62,828 nt of DNA. Origin: an uncultured Dorea sp. (GTDB lineage Bacteria; Bacillota_A; Clostridia; Lachnospirales; Lachnospiraceae). Positions 23,905 through 33,652 of the stretch are shown here, in pieces. The position numbers and the translations under genes are program-made. How positions within the stretch are numbered: position 1 is the stretch's first letter; every line of letters starts with the position of its first letter. The notes beneath the pieces were generated by a model. That model was not told where the DNA came from, ran no database searches, and saw only the letters and a list, made by a program, of their open reading frames with translations. The stretch lies in NCBI GenBank assembly GCA_910579015.1, contig CAJTRO010000019.1, positions 273 to 63,100 of the forward strand. The letters are read 5' to 3'.

Positions 23905-25281
23905 ATGGCACAGTTATGGGGGGGACGTTTCACCAAGGAAACGGACCAGCTGGTATACGATTTTAATGCGTCTATCACATTTGACAAAAGATTCTATGCG
24001 CAGGATATCAGGGGCAGTATTGCGCATGTGATGATGCTGGCAAGACAGGGGATTCTGACAGATGCAGAGAAGGAGAAGATCATAGAAGGACTTGAAGAGA
24101 TCTTAAGCGGCGTTGAGAGCGGGGAGCTTGAGATCACGGAGCAGTATGAGGATATCCACAGCTTTGTGGAAGCAACGCTGATCGACAGGATCGGAGAGCC
24201 GGGGAAGAAGCTTCATACGGGGCGCAGCCGCAATGACCAGGTGGCGCTTGATATGAAGCTCTATACAAGAGATGAGGTGCACCGGTTAGAGCAGCTTGTC
24301 AGAGAGCTTCTGAAAGCGGTCCTGTTGATCATGGAGGAGAATGTAGATACATATATGCCGGGATTTACCCATCTGCAAAAGGCACAGCCGGTGACGCTGG
24401 CCCATCATATGGGAGCGTATTTTGAGATGTTCAGAAGGGATCACGAGAGACTGGCGGGGATCTATGGACGGATGGATACCTGCCCGCTGGGAAGCGGCGC
24501 GCTGGCGGGAACGACCTATCCTCTTGACCGGGATTACACGGCAAGTCTTCTTGGGTTTGAAGGTCCGACAAGGAACAGTATGGACGGAGTGTCGGACCGG
24601 GATTACCTTCTGGAGCTTCTGTCGGCGCTGTCGATCATGATGATGCACTTAAGCAGGTTTTCGGAGGAGGTGATCATCTGGAATTCCAACGAGTATCAGT
24701 TCGTGGAGATTGACGACGCTTACAGCACTGGAAGCAGTATCATGCCGCAGAAGAAGAATCCGGATATAGCGGAATTGGTGCGTGGGAAGACCGGGCGTGT
24801 ATACGGGGCGCTTCAGGCGCTTCTGGTTGCGATGAAGGGGATCCCGCTTGCATATAATAAGGATATGCAGGAGGATAAGGAATGGGCCTTCGACGCGATC
24901 GACACGGCGAAGGGGTGCCTTGCGCTGTTTACCGGGATGCTTGGGACGATGCGTTTCAGGAAAGACCGGATGGAGGACAGTGCGAAGCATGGGTTTACCA
25001 ACGCGACGGATGCGGCGGATTATCTGGTGAATCACGGCGTTCCGTTCAGAGATGCCCATGGGATCGTCGGACAGCTGGTGCTTCGGTGTATTGAGACGGG
25101 GATTGCGTTAGACGACCTTCCCCTTGAGGAGTACCGGAAGATATCGCCTGTGTTTAAGGAGGATATCTATGATGCGATCAGCATGGAGACCTGCGTCAAT
25201 AAGCGTGTGACGGCAGGCGCGCCGGGAAGGGCTGCGATGGAGGCGGAGATTGCCGAGTGCAGGAGATATCTGGCACAGTGA
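23905..25281 (+). CDS. argH: Argininosuccinate lyase
   Basis: The 458-residue protein has the start LWGGRFTKETDQLVYDFNAS, the HTGRSRNDQVALDMKLY block and the fumarase/aspartase superfamily signature GSSIMPQKKNPD with the catalytic serine loop. It splits argininosuccinate into arginine and fumarate, the last step of arginine synthesis. The length is normal. argG is not in the window. asd follows after 67 bases without a clear terminator, so the two may be co-transcribed. Confidence 0.97.
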   Translation: MAQLWGGRFTKETDQLVYDFNASITFDKRFYAQDIRGSIAHVMMLARQGILTDAEKEKIIEGLEEILSGVESGELEITEQYEDIHSFVEATLIDRIGEPGKKLHTGRSRNDQVALDMKLYTRDEVHRLEQLVRELLKAVLLIMEENVDTYMPGFTHLQKAQPVTLAHHMGAYFEMFRRDHERLAGIYGRMDTCPLGSGALAGTTYPLDRDYTASLLGFEGPTRNSMDGVSDRDYLLELLSALSIMMMHLSRFSEEVIIWNSNEYQFVEIDDAYSTGSSIMPQKKNPDIAELVRGKTGRVYGALQALLVAMKGIPLAYNKDMQEDKEWAFDAIDTAKGCLALFTGMLGTMRFRKDRMEDSAKHGFTNATDAADYLVNHGVPFRDAHGIVGQLVLRCIETGIALDDLPLEEYRKISPVFKEDIYDAISMETCVNKRVTAGAPGRAAMEAEIAECRRYLAQ

Positions 25282-25348
25282 CGGCTGACAGACAGTGCAC
25301 CAGGCAGAGAATAGACAGGGAATGACTGGAGAAAAGGAGTAGAGGATC

Positions 25349-26434
25349 ATGGATCAGAAATTAAGAGCAGGTATCTTAGGAGCAACAGGAATGGTAGGAC
25401 AGCGTTTTATCTCACTGCTTGAGGACCACCCATGGTTTGAGGTTGTGATGGTGGCCGCAAGTCCGAGATCGGCGGGAAAGACCTATGAGGAGGCTGTGGG
25501 AGACCGCTGGAAGATGATGACGCCGATGCCAGAAGGCGTGAAGAAGCTTAAGGTGCTGAATGTCAATGAAGTGGAAAAGGCTGCGGCCGCCGTTGACTTT
25601 GTGTTCAGCGCTGTAGATATGACGAAGGACGAGATCAAAGCGATCGAAGAGGAATATGCGAAGACAGAGACGCCGGTAGTATCGAATAACAGTGCGCACC
25701 GCTGGACGCCGGATGTACCGATGGTAGTGCCGGAGATCAACTCGGATCATTTTGAGGTCATTGAGGCTCAGAAGAAGCGTCTCGGGACGACGCGGGGATT
25801 CATCGCCGTGAAGCCCAACTGTTCGATTCAGAGTTATGCACCGTGTCTGGCGGCATGGAGAGAGTTTGAACCTACGGAAGTAGTTGCAACGACCTATCAG
25901 GCGATCTCAGGAGCGGGCAAGACCTTTGCGGATTGGCCGGAGATGGTGGAGAATATCATCCCGTATATCGGAGGAGAAGAAGAGAAAAGCGAGCAGGAAC
26001 CGCTGCGCGTGCTTGGCCGCATAGAGGACGGCCGGATCGTGAAAGCACAGCTTCCGAAGATTACCTGCCAGTGTATCCGTGTGCCGGTATTGAACGGCCA
26101 TACGGCGGCGGTATTTATCAATTTCGCTAAGAAGCCCGAGAAGGAAGAGCTGATCAGGAAGCTGGAAAGCTATAAGGGATATCCTCAGGAGCAGCAGCTT
26201 CCAAGCGCGCCGAAGCAGTTTATCCGGTATCTGAGTGAAGATAACCGCCCGCAGGTGACGCTGGATGTGGATTATGAGAAGGGAATGGGCGTCTCCATCG
26301 GACGTCTGAGAGAAGACAGTATCTATGATTACAAGTTTGTCGGCCTTTCCCACAATACCGTGCGCGGAGCGGCAGGCGGAGCCGTACTATGTGCCGAAGC
26401 CCTTACCGCGAAGGGGTATATCAAGGCAAAATAG
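25349..26434 (+). CDS. asd: Aspartate-semialdehyde dehydrogenase
   Basis: The 361-residue protein has the NADP-binding start LGATGMVGQRF and the active-site cysteine in VKPNCSIQ; it belongs to the archaeal/fungal-type branch of the family by its length and the SNNSAHRW block. It makes aspartate semialdehyde from aspartyl phosphate, feeding lysine/diaminopimelate, threonine and methionine. The AAAAGGAG site and ATG are clear. Confidence 0.95.
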   Translation: MDQKLRAGILGATGMVGQRFISLLEDHPWFEVVMVAASPRSAGKTYEEAVGDRWKMMTPMPEGVKKLKVLNVNEVEKAAAAVDFVFSAVDMTKDEIKAIEEEYAKTETPVVSNNSAHRWTPDVPMVVPEINSDHFEVIEAQKKRLGTTRGFIAVKPNCSIQSYAPCLAAWREFEPTEVVATTYQAISGAGKTFADWPEMVENIIPYIGGEEEKSEQEPLRVLGRIEDGRIVKAQLPKITCQCIRVPVLNGHTAAVFINFAKKPEKEELIRKLESYKGYPQEQQLPSAPKQFIRYLSEDNRPQVTLDVDYEKGMGVSIGRLREDSIYDYKFVGLSHNTVRGAAGGAVLCAEALTAKGYIKAK

Positions 26435-26442
26435 AGCCCGTT

Positions 26443-26473
26443 TTCCTATATTCTGCCCGCCAGAATATAGGAA
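26443..26473. terminator. Perfect 13-bp hairpin between asd and ppk
   Basis: TTCCTATATTCTG and CAGAATATAGGAA pair perfectly around CCCGC, eight bases after the asd stop. No T-tract follows on either strand (GTGCAGG on the + side), so termination is uncertain. It could be an mRNA-processing or stabilising stem. Confidence 0.5.
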
Positions 26474-26506
26474 GTGCAGGAAAGTTAAGAACGTGAGGTG
26501 GCAGAT

Positions 26507-28639
26507 ATGGATAAAGAGATACTAAATTATACTCAGAACAGGGAATTGTCATGGCTCAGATTCAATAAGAGGGTACTGGAGGAGGCTCAGGATGCGTCGG
26601 TGCCTCTTCTGGAACGCATGAAGTTCGTCGCGATCTTCAGCAGTAATCTGGATGAATTCTTTATGATCCGTGTTGGAAGTCTGTTCGATATGGCGCATAC
26701 GGATGCGAACAGGCAGGACAGCCGGTCGGGGATGACTCCCAAGGAACAGCTGGATAAGATATTCGAGGCGGCGGCTCCTCTTTATAAGGAGCGGGATAAG
26801 GCTTACGCGGAGATCAAGAAGCAGCTGGGACCTTACGGGATCTGCGGGATGAATTTCAAAGAGCTTGAGCAGAATGAGAAGAAATACGTGAAGAAGTTTT
26901 TTAAGGACCAGATTCTGCCGGTACTTTCGCCTCAGATTGTGGATGCCAATCATCCGTTTCCGCATTTGCTTAATAAAGAGGTCTATGTAACTGCGAATCT
27001 GAGGTTCAAGGAGAAGTCTAACTCGAAGTCTATGATGGGGATTGTTCCGATCCCGCAGTTTGTGTCGGACGTCTTATATCTTCCGGGGCATGATATCCGT
27101 TACATCCGTATGGAGAAGGTGATCATGGAGTATCTGGATCTGGTTTTTTCGAAATACGAGGTATCGGACGCCAACTATATCTGTGTGACGAGGAACGCGG
27201 ATATCGCGCCGGACGACGAGGCGCTGGAGGTCAGTGACGATTTCCGTTATCTGATGAAGGAGACACTGCATAAGAGGCGTAAGATGGCGGTGGTCCGGCT
27301 GGAGATCGCGGAGAAGCTTAAGCCGGATATGGAGGCATTTTTCTGCGAGAAGTTCAATATCGAACCCCATCAGATCTTTCGGACCAAGATACCTATGAAG
27401 CTGGCGTTTATATTTGCGATCAGCGACAAGTTACCGGAATCCATGAAGCGGTCTTTGATCTACCAGCCCTTTACTCCGCAGAATTCGCCCCACGTACAGG
27501 ACGGTAACGTGATGCGCCAGGTGAAGCGTAAGGATATCCTTCTTTACTATCCGTATGAGAGCATGAATCCGTTCCTTAAGATGATCAAGGAGGCTTCGGT
27601 GGATCCGAATGTCATGACCATCAAGATTACGATCTACCGGCTTGCGAAGAAAGCAAGGCTTGTGGAATATCTGTGTGCGGCGGCAGAGAACGGGAAGGAC
27701 GTGACCGTTCTGATAGAGCTCAGGGCAAGGTTTGACGAGCAGAATAATATAGACTGGTCCGAGCGGATGGAGGAGGCGGGGTGCCGGGTGATTTACGGCT
27801 TCGAGTCTTATAAGGTACACTCCAAGATCTGCCTGATCACATACCGCAGCCGGAATGAGATACAGTATATCACCCAGATCGGAAGCGGTAATTACAATGA
27901 GAAGACGGCGGCCATGTATACGGATCTGTCTCTGATAACGTCGAATCCGGCGATCGGAAAGGATGCGGCCGAGTTTTTCAAGAATATGTCTATCGGGAAT
28001 CTGGACGGGAGCTATGAACAGCTGATCGTGGCGCCCACGAGCCTGAAGCAGAAGATCCTCTACATGATCAATGAAGAGATCAAGAAGGGAAAGAGCGGAA
28101 GGATCATAATGAAGATGAACTCTCTGACGGATGTGGATTTCATCAGCAAGATCTGCGAGGCGTCCCGGGCCGGAGTGAGAGTGGACCTTATTGTCAGGGG
28201 GATCTGCTGTCTGCTTCCGGGGATACCGGGATACACAGAGAACGTAAGAGTGATGAGTATCGTGGGCAGATATCTGGAACATGCGCGTATCTTCAGTTTC
28301 GGCCTTGGCGCACAGCAGAAGGTATATATCGGTTCGGCGGACATGATGACACGAAATACCGAGAAACGGGTGGAGGTTGCAACTCCTATCCTGGATGACA
28401 AGATCCGCCGGCAGATCAATCATTATCTGAAGATCATGCTGAATGACAATGTGAAGGCCAGAGTGCTTCTGAGCGACGGCTCTTATGTAAAGAGGAATGC
28501 CAAAGAACCGCTGGTGGATTCTCAGGCGGCGTTCATGTATGAGGCAGTCCATGTAAGGAGAGAGGAAGCAGAAGAAGAGAAGCTGCCTGTCGGCGAGTGG
28601 CTCAAAGGGCTCATGAGGATCATAAAGAGACAGCCGTAA
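26507..28639 (+). CDS. ppk1: Polyphosphate kinase 1
   Basis: The 710-residue protein has the PPK1 layout: an N-terminal domain (NRELSWLRFNKRVLEEA, SNLDEFFMIRVG), the head domain, then two phospholipase-D-like catalytic domains with KVHSKICLI, GSGNYNEKTA and the C-terminal RIFSFGLGAQQKVYIGSADMM region. The histidine in KVHSKIC corresponds to the phosphorylated one. It makes polyphosphate from ATP reversibly. The ATG at 26507 follows GAGGTG at a good distance; a GTG at 26498 is less likely. The topoisomerase gene follows 34 bases later. Confidence 0.96.
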   Translation: MDKEILNYTQNRELSWLRFNKRVLEEAQDASVPLLERMKFVAIFSSNLDEFFMIRVGSLFDMAHTDANRQDSRSGMTPKEQLDKIFEAAAPLYKERDKAYAEIKKQLGPYGICGMNFKELEQNEKKYVKKFFKDQILPVLSPQIVDANHPFPHLLNKEVYVTANLRFKEKSNSKSMMGIVPIPQFVSDVLYLPGHDIRYIRMEKVIMEYLDLVFSKYEVSDANYICVTRNADIAPDDEALEVSDDFRYLMKETLHKRRKMAVVRLEIAEKLKPDMEAFFCEKFNIEPHQIFRTKIPMKLAFIFAISDKLPESMKRSLIYQPFTPQNSPHVQDGNVMRQVKRKDILLYYPYESMNPFLKMIKEASVDPNVMTIKITIYRLAKKARLVEYLCAAAENGKDVTVLIELRARFDEQNNIDWSERMEEAGCRVIYGFESYKVHSKICLITYRSRNEIQYITQIGSGNYNEKTAAMYTDLSLITSNPAIGKDAAEFFKNMSIGNLDGSYEQLIVAPTSLKQKILYMINEEIKKGKSGRIIMKMNSLTDVDFISKICEASRAGVRVDLIVRGICCLLPGIPGYTENVRVMSIVGRYLEHARIFSFGLGAQQKVYIGSADMMTRNTEKRVEVATPILDDKIRRQINHYLKIMLNDNVKARVLLSDGSYVKRNAKEPLVDSQAAFMYEAVHVRREEAEEEKLPVGEWLKGLMRIIKRQP

Positions 28640-28673
28640 AACAGAAAATAGATGGGAGAGAGCAGTAATTTAT

Positions 28674-30767
28674 ATGGGGAAATCACTTTATATAGCGGAG
28701 AAGCCCAGCGTGGCACAGGAATTTGCCAAGGCACTGAAGATTAAGGCAAGAAGGGGAGACGGATATCTGGAATCAGAAGAAGCGGTCGTTACCTGGTGTG
28801 TCGGACATCTGGTGACCATGAGCTATCCGGAGGTGTACGATCCCAGCCTTAAAAGGTGGAGTTTGGAGACTCTGCCTTTTATTCCGAAGGAGTTTAAGTA
28901 CGAGGTGATCCCGGCTGTTGCGAAGCAGTTTAAGATCGTCTCAGGGCTTCTTACCCGGAAGGACGTGGAGAGGATCTATGTGTGTACAGACTCAGGGCGC
29001 GAGGGAGAATATATCTACCGGCTGGTGGAACAAAAGGCAGGTGTACGGGGGAAGGAACGGCGCAGGGTGTGGATTGATTCCCAGACAGAGGAGGAGATCT
29101 TAAGAGGGATACGGGAGGCGAAGGATCTCAAGGAATATGATAATCTGTCGGCGTCCGCCTATCTCAGGGCGAAGGAGGATTATCTGATGGGGATTAATTT
29201 CTCGCGCCTTCTGACCTTGAAATATGGGAACAGTATCTCGAATTATCTGAATACAAAGTATTCGGTCATATCCGTGGGAAGGGTTATGACCTGTGTGCTT
29301 GGCATGGTGGTTAGAAGGGAGCGGGAGATCCGGGAGTTTGTTGAGACGCCTTTTTACCGGGTGGTGAGTATAAACGGAGAGACCGGGCAGACCTTTGAAG
29401 GGGAATGGAGAGCCGTCAAGGGCTCCCGGTGGTTCGAGTCGTTTGACCTCTACAAGGAGAATGGATTCAAGGAGAAGGAGAAAGCAGAGGAGCTGACCGC
29501 GTATCTGAGTGAGGAACGCCCCATGACCTGCCAGATCATTTCCATAGAGAAGAAGAAGGAGAAGAAGAATCCGCCTCTTCTCTTCAATCTGGCGGAATTG
29601 CAGAATGAATGTTCTAAGAGGTTCAAGATCAGCCCGGACGAGACGCTGCGGATCGTGCAGGAGATGTATGAGAAGAAGCTTGTAACCTATCCAAGGACGG
29701 ATGCGAGAGTGTTGTCTTCGGCGGTGGCAAAAGAGATCCATAAGAATCTGAACGGGCTTATGAAGTATGAGGCGGCGGTGCCTTATCTTAAGGATATCGT
29801 GGGATTCGGAAGCCATAAGGGGCTTGAGAAGACCAGATATGTCAATGATAAGCAGATCACGGACCATTACGCCATTATTCCCACCGGGCAGGGGCTGAAT
29901 GTGCTGGCTTCTCTTCCGCGCCTTTCCGGGCTGGTGTATGACGTGATCGTAAGGAGATTTCTGAGTATCTTTTATCCGCCCGCCGTCTATCAGAAGATCG
30001 GGATCGTGACGAAGATGAAGGAGGAATCCTTCTTTGCGAGCTTCAAGGTGCTTGCAGAGGAAGGTTATCTTAAGGTTGCGGGGATTCCCGGACAGAAAAA
30101 AGACGGCTCGTCTAAGGAGAATGCAAAGCAGGCAAAGGAGAACGCAGGAGACGTCGGCGGCAAGGATCCGGAGGCAGACGCAGAGGAGACTATAGCGGAA
30201 CGCAGTACGGACGCGGCATTTTTCCAGAAGATACAGGCGCTTAAGAAGGGAATGATACTTCCGGTGCAGGCGCTTGAGATCAGGGAGGGTAAGACGTCCC
30301 CGCCCAAGCGTTATAATTCCGGCTCTATGATCCTTGCCATGGAGAACGCCGGGCAGCTGATTGAGGATGAGGAGCTGAGGGCGCAGATCAAGGGAAGCGG
30401 TATCGGGACCAGCGCCACGAGGGGAGAGATCCTCAAGAAGCTTTTCAACATCGAATATCTTGCCCTGAATAAGAAGACGCAGATCGTGACGCCGACGCTC
30501 CTTGGGGAGATGATCTTCGATGTGGTGGAGCATTCCATTAAGTCACTTTTGAATCCGGAGCTGACGGCAAGCTGGGAGAAGGGGCTTACCTATGTGGCTG
30601 ACGGCGAGATCACGCCGGATGAATATATGAAGAAGCTTAATCATTTTATCGTAAGCCGGACGGAGGGCGTAAAAGGGCTCTATAACCAGAGGGAGCTTAT
30701 GGCCTGCTATAACAAGGCGGCAGAGGCGTATAAGAAGCGCGGGACAAAGAGAGAAAAAAGTGTGTGA
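28674..30767 (+). CDS. topB: DNA topoisomerase III (type IA)
   Basis: The 697-residue protein has the Toprim start SLYIAEKPSVAQEFAKAL, the metal-binding CTDSGREGEYIYR, and the active-site tyrosine in KLVTYPRTDARVL. It relaxes and decatenates single-strand-containing DNA. Compared with typical TopB it lacks a zinc-ribbon tail. A hydrophilic Lys/Glu/Ala-rich stretch of about 55 residues (around residues 472-525) interrupts the conserved region before GMILPVQALEI and looks like a flexible insert. Its place after ppk1 has no obvious functional meaning. Confidence 0.94.
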   Translation: MGKSLYIAEKPSVAQEFAKALKIKARRGDGYLESEEAVVTWCVGHLVTMSYPEVYDPSLKRWSLETLPFIPKEFKYEVIPAVAKQFKIVSGLLTRKDVERIYVCTDSGREGEYIYRLVEQKAGVRGKERRRVWIDSQTEEEILRGIREAKDLKEYDNLSASAYLRAKEDYLMGINFSRLLTLKYGNSISNYLNTKYSVISVGRVMTCVLGMVVRREREIREFVETPFYRVVSINGETGQTFEGEWRAVKGSRWFESFDLYKENGFKEKEKAEELTAYLSEERPMTCQIISIEKKKEKKNPPLLFNLAELQNECSKRFKISPDETLRIVQEMYEKKLVTYPRTDARVLSSAVAKEIHKNLNGLMKYEAAVPYLKDIVGFGSHKGLEKTRYVNDKQITDHYAIIPTGQGLNVLASLPRLSGLVYDVIVRRFLSIFYPPAVYQKIGIVTKMKEESFFASFKVLAEEGYLKVAGIPGQKKDGSSKENAKQAKENAGDVGGKDPEADAEETIAERSTDAAFFQKIQALKKGMILPVQALEIREGKTSPPKRYNSGSMILAMENAGQLIEDEELRAQIKGSGIGTSATRGEILKKLFNIEYLALNKKTQIVTPTLLGEMIFDVVEHSIKSLLNPELTASWEKGLTYVADGEITPDEYMKKLNHFIVSRTEGVKGLYNQRELMACYNKAAEAYKKRGTKREKSV

Positions 30768-30839
30768 TACTGTAAGAAGATATGGTAGAATAGTAAGGAA
30801 GGCATACTTGGAAAGCAGAAAGAGAGGTAGACAGTCGAT

Positions 30840-31511
30840 ATGAAGGAATTAACAGTCAAGGAGTTGTACACGCTTGAGGAGACGATCGCGAAGGATATCT
30901 TCGAGGGCGTCACCTACCCGTGGGAGGTACTTCCGAAGATCAGTGAATTTATCTTAAAGCTCGGTGAGACGCTTCCGGCGGATGAGTACGATAAGGCGGG
31001 GGAGGATGTGTGGATCGCGAAGTCTGCGAATGTATTCGAATCCGCATATATCCACGGGCCCGCGATCATCGGGAAGAACGCGGAGGTAAGGCAGTGCGCG
31101 TTCATCCGCGGGAATGCGATTGTAGGCGAGGGCGCCGTGGTCGGTAACTCGACGGAGCTTAAGAACGTCATCCTGTTCAACAAGGTTCAGGTACCGCACT
31201 ATAACTATGTCGGTGATTCCATTCTGGGATACAAGGCGCATATGGGCGCGGGTTCGATCACGTCTAATGTGAAGTCGGACAAGAAGCTGGTTGTGGTGAA
31301 GACGCCAGAGGGCAATATAGAGACAGGGATCAAGAAGTTCGGAGCGATGCTCGGCGACGAGGTAGAGGTCGGCTGCGGTACGGTCCTGAATCCGGGAAGC
31401 GTTGTAGGAAGCCATACCAATATCTATCCGCTTTCCAGTGTCAGAGGATATGTGCCGGCGGGCAGTATCTATAAGAGACAGGGCGAGGTTGTGGAGAAGC
31501 TTACAGAATAG
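30840..31511 (+). CDS. GlmU-like left-handed beta-helix protein
   Basis: The 223-residue protein has a helical N-terminus of about 50 residues, then hexapeptide repeats (VWIAKSANVFESAYIHGPAI, IRGNAIVGEGAVVGNSTELK, VGDSILGYKAHMGAGSITSN), resembling the C-terminal acetyltransferase half of GlmU, with no nucleotidyltransferase domain. Such stand-alone proteins occur in clostridia; the substrate is unknown and it may be a structural rather than catalytic homologue. It is preceded by a weak TAGAAT-type -10. Confidence 0.8.
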   Translation: MKELTVKELYTLEETIAKDIFEGVTYPWEVLPKISEFILKLGETLPADEYDKAGEDVWIAKSANVFESAYIHGPAIIGKNAEVRQCAFIRGNAIVGEGAVVGNSTELKNVILFNKVQVPHYNYVGDSILGYKAHMGAGSITSNVKSDKKLVVVKTPEGNIETGIKKFGAMLGDEVEVGCGTVLNPGSVVGSHTNIYPLSSVRGYVPAGSIYKRQGEVVEKLTE

Positions 31512-31576
31512 AGGAGATGACGGCACGGAGGCAGGAGGCTTCTTTGCAGAAGGTCAGATGACAGGAGGGCATGAAG

Positions 31577-32482
31577 ATGCATAAGATAGGTTTTATAGGT
31601 GTCGGGATCATGGGGAAGTCCATGGTACGCAATCTGATGAAGTCCGGGTTTGAGCTTCATATCTATGCCAGGACGAAGGAGAAGGCAGAGGACGTGATCG
31701 CCGAGGGCGCAGTCTTCCATGAGTCGATCAAAGACTGCGTAAGCGGCTGTGAGGCGGTGATCACGATCGTTGGATTCCCGCAGGATGTGGAAGAGGTATA
31801 CTTTGATACGGGCAATATCCTTGACAGCGCGGACGAAGGGGCATATCTTATCGATATGACAACCACCAGTCCGATGCTGGCGAAGAAGATAGCTGAGGCG
31901 GGAAGCGAAAAGGGCTTCCATGTGCTGGATGCGCCGGTGACAGGCGGCGACGGCGGAGCGAAGGCCGGGACATTATCCATCCTTGCCGGCGGGGCGAAGG
32001 AGGATTACGAGGCGTGTATGCCGTTGTTTGAGGCGATGGGAACGAATATCAACTATCAGGGAGAGGCCGGATGCGGACAGCACGCCAAGCTGGCGAATCA
32101 GATCATGATCGCGGGGGCGTTATCGGGTGTCTGTGAGGCTTTGACCTACGCGAAGGCCAAAGGTCTTGATCTTCAGGTGCTTCTTGATTCCGTATCCACC
32201 GGAGCGGCGGGCAGCAGACAGCTTGATACTTTTGGGCCGAAGATACTGGCAGAGGATTACGCGCCGGGCTTCTTCATGAAGCATTTTATCAAGGATATGA
32301 CGCTGGCGCTGACGGAGGCGAATATGAGCGGGCTGTGTCTGGACGTGCTGAGCCAGGTGCTGGCGAATTATGAAGAACTGGCCGCAGAAGGCTGCGGGAA
32401 CCTTGGAACCCAGGCGTTGATGAAGTATTATGAAGAGACGATGGATGACGGCAGTGACTGTGAGGAGACAGAGGCGCAGTAA
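31577..32482 (+). CDS. Beta-hydroxyacid dehydrogenase (GarR/3-hydroxyisobutyrate dehydrogenase-like)
   Basis: The 301-residue protein has the NAD(P) motif GFIGVGIMGKSM, the substrate block DAPVTGGDGGAKAGTLSI and the catalytic lysine in GQHAKLANQIM. Family members reduce tartronate semialdehyde or oxidise 3-hydroxyisobutyrate. Exact substrate cannot be assigned. The ATG at 31577 has AGGAGGG eight bases upstream; the ATG at 31571 is too close. It is followed by mgsA after 26 bases, and both may handle C3 aldehydes. Confidence 0.87.
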   Translation: MHKIGFIGVGIMGKSMVRNLMKSGFELHIYARTKEKAEDVIAEGAVFHESIKDCVSGCEAVITIVGFPQDVEEVYFDTGNILDSADEGAYLIDMTTTSPMLAKKIAEAGSEKGFHVLDAPVTGGDGGAKAGTLSILAGGAKEDYEACMPLFEAMGTNINYQGEAGCGQHAKLANQIMIAGALSGVCEALTYAKAKGLDLQVLLDSVSTGAAGSRQLDTFGPKILAEDYAPGFFMKHFIKDMTLALTEANMSGLCLDVLSQVLANYEELAAEGCGNLGTQALMKYYEETMDDGSDCEETEAQ

Positions 32483-32508
32483 AGCGGCAAAGAGAGGAGA
32501 GAAGGAGC

Positions 32509-32985
32509 ATGGCAAACGATAATTTTGTAACATTTGAGATTGGAAAGACGAAGCATATTGCACTGGTGGCGCATGACGGCAAGAAGAAAGAGCTGGTAGA
32601 CTGGTGCGACCGTAACAAGGAGATCTTAAAGGGACATTTCCTGTGCGGTACGGGGACGACTTCCAGGCTTATTGCAGAGAAGACCGGGCTTTTGGTGAAG
32701 GGATATAACAGCGGTCCTCTCGGAGGCGACCAGCAGATCGGCGCGAAGATCGTGGAGGGACAGATTGATTTCATGATCTTTCTGTGGGATCCGCTTGCCG
32801 CACAGCCGCACGATCCGGATGTGAAGGCGCTGCTTCGTATTGCGGTTGTTTACGATATCCCGATCGCTAATAATCTTGCGACCGCAGATTTTATGCTGAA
32901 TTCAAAATATATGGAAGGAACCTACAGCCGGACGGTGGAGAATTTCAATAAGACGATCCAGGAACGTGTGGAGAAGATGAAGTAG
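32509..32985 (+). CDS. mgsA: Methylglyoxal synthase
   Basis: The 158-residue protein has the signature blocks ALVAHDGKKKELVDWC, LCGTGTTSRLI, SGPLGGDQQIGAKI and FLWDPLAAQPHDPDVKALLR; the aspartates in the last two are the catalytic residues. It turns dihydroxyacetone phosphate into methylglyoxal, relieving phosphate limitation in glycolysis. The length is normal. It sits between a GarR-like reductase and a Nudix hydrolase. Confidence 0.96.
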   Translation: MANDNFVTFEIGKTKHIALVAHDGKKKELVDWCDRNKEILKGHFLCGTGTTSRLIAEKTGLLVKGYNSGPLGGDQQIGAKIVEGQIDFMIFLWDPLAAQPHDPDVKALLRIAVVYDIPIANNLATADFMLNSKYMEGTYSRTVENFNKTIQERVEKMK

Positions 32986-33000
32986 GGCGGTTTGGGAAAG

Positions 33001-33555
33001 ATGAGCGAAGAGATAAGACGAACAGGCAGAGAGCTGGCATATAAGGGGACCATTCTGGACGTCTATGTGGACCATATGGAATTTGCCAACGGCAATACGG
33101 TCGACTGGGATTTCATCCATCACGACGGGGCCGCGGCTGTGGTGCCGGTTATGGACGACGGAAGGATCCTTATGGTCAGGCAGTACCGGAACGCGCTGGA
33201 GAGGGATACGCTCGAGATCCCCGCAGGGAAGCTGGATGCGCCGGACGAACCGGGACTTACATGCGCCTCACGGGAGTTGGAGGAGGAGACCGGTTACAGG
33301 TCCGAGAACCTGGAATGGCTTCTGACGCTTAGGACCACGGTGGCGTTCTGCAATGAGAGGATTGAGATCTTTGTGGCAAAGAATCTGATTCCTTCCCATC
33401 AGCATCTGGATGAAGACGAGTTTGTGGATGTGAAGGCATATCCGCTAGACGAGTTAAAGGAGATGATCTTCTCGGGCAGGATCGAGGATTCCAAGACGAT
33501 TGCGGCTATACTGGCGTATGAGGCGAAGTATCTAAGGCCGGCAGGCAGGCCTTAG
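33001..33555 (+). CDS. Nudix hydrolase, ADP-ribose pyrophosphatase-like
   Basis: The 184-residue protein contains a Nudix box beginning at GKLDAPDEPGLTCASRELEE and ending ETGY, with the expected R-E-x2-E-E pattern. The preceding AAAVVPVMDDGRILMVRQYR is typical of ADP-ribose pyrophosphatases. It probably cleaves ADP-ribose or a similar nucleotide sugar. I start at the ATG at 33001; an upstream TTG is also in frame. Confidence 0.9.
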   Translation: MSEEIRRTGRELAYKGTILDVYVDHMEFANGNTVDWDFIHHDGAAAVVPVMDDGRILMVRQYRNALERDTLEIPAGKLDAPDEPGLTCASRELEEETGYRSENLEWLLTLRTTVAFCNERIEIFVAKNLIPSHQHLDEDEFVDVKAYPLDELKEMIFSGRIEDSKTIAAILAYEAKYLRPAGRP

Positions 33556-33652
33556 ACAAATCAGGATTGAGAAGATAGAAAAATGTAACATACACGAATA
33601 TAATAGATTGCCCGGCATATAATGAAGTATCTTGACAAAGGGAGGAATGTTT

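Noticed and set aside
27431..28552. A 373-codon open frame on the - strand inside ppk1
   Set aside because: It is the reverse of a conserved gene and its composition follows from the codon use of ppk1.
29100..30533. A 477-codon open frame on the - strand inside topB
   Set aside because: It lies fully opposite a well-supported topoisomerase gene, has Leu/Arg/His-rich composition typical of antisense frames, and no ribosome binding site or known domain.
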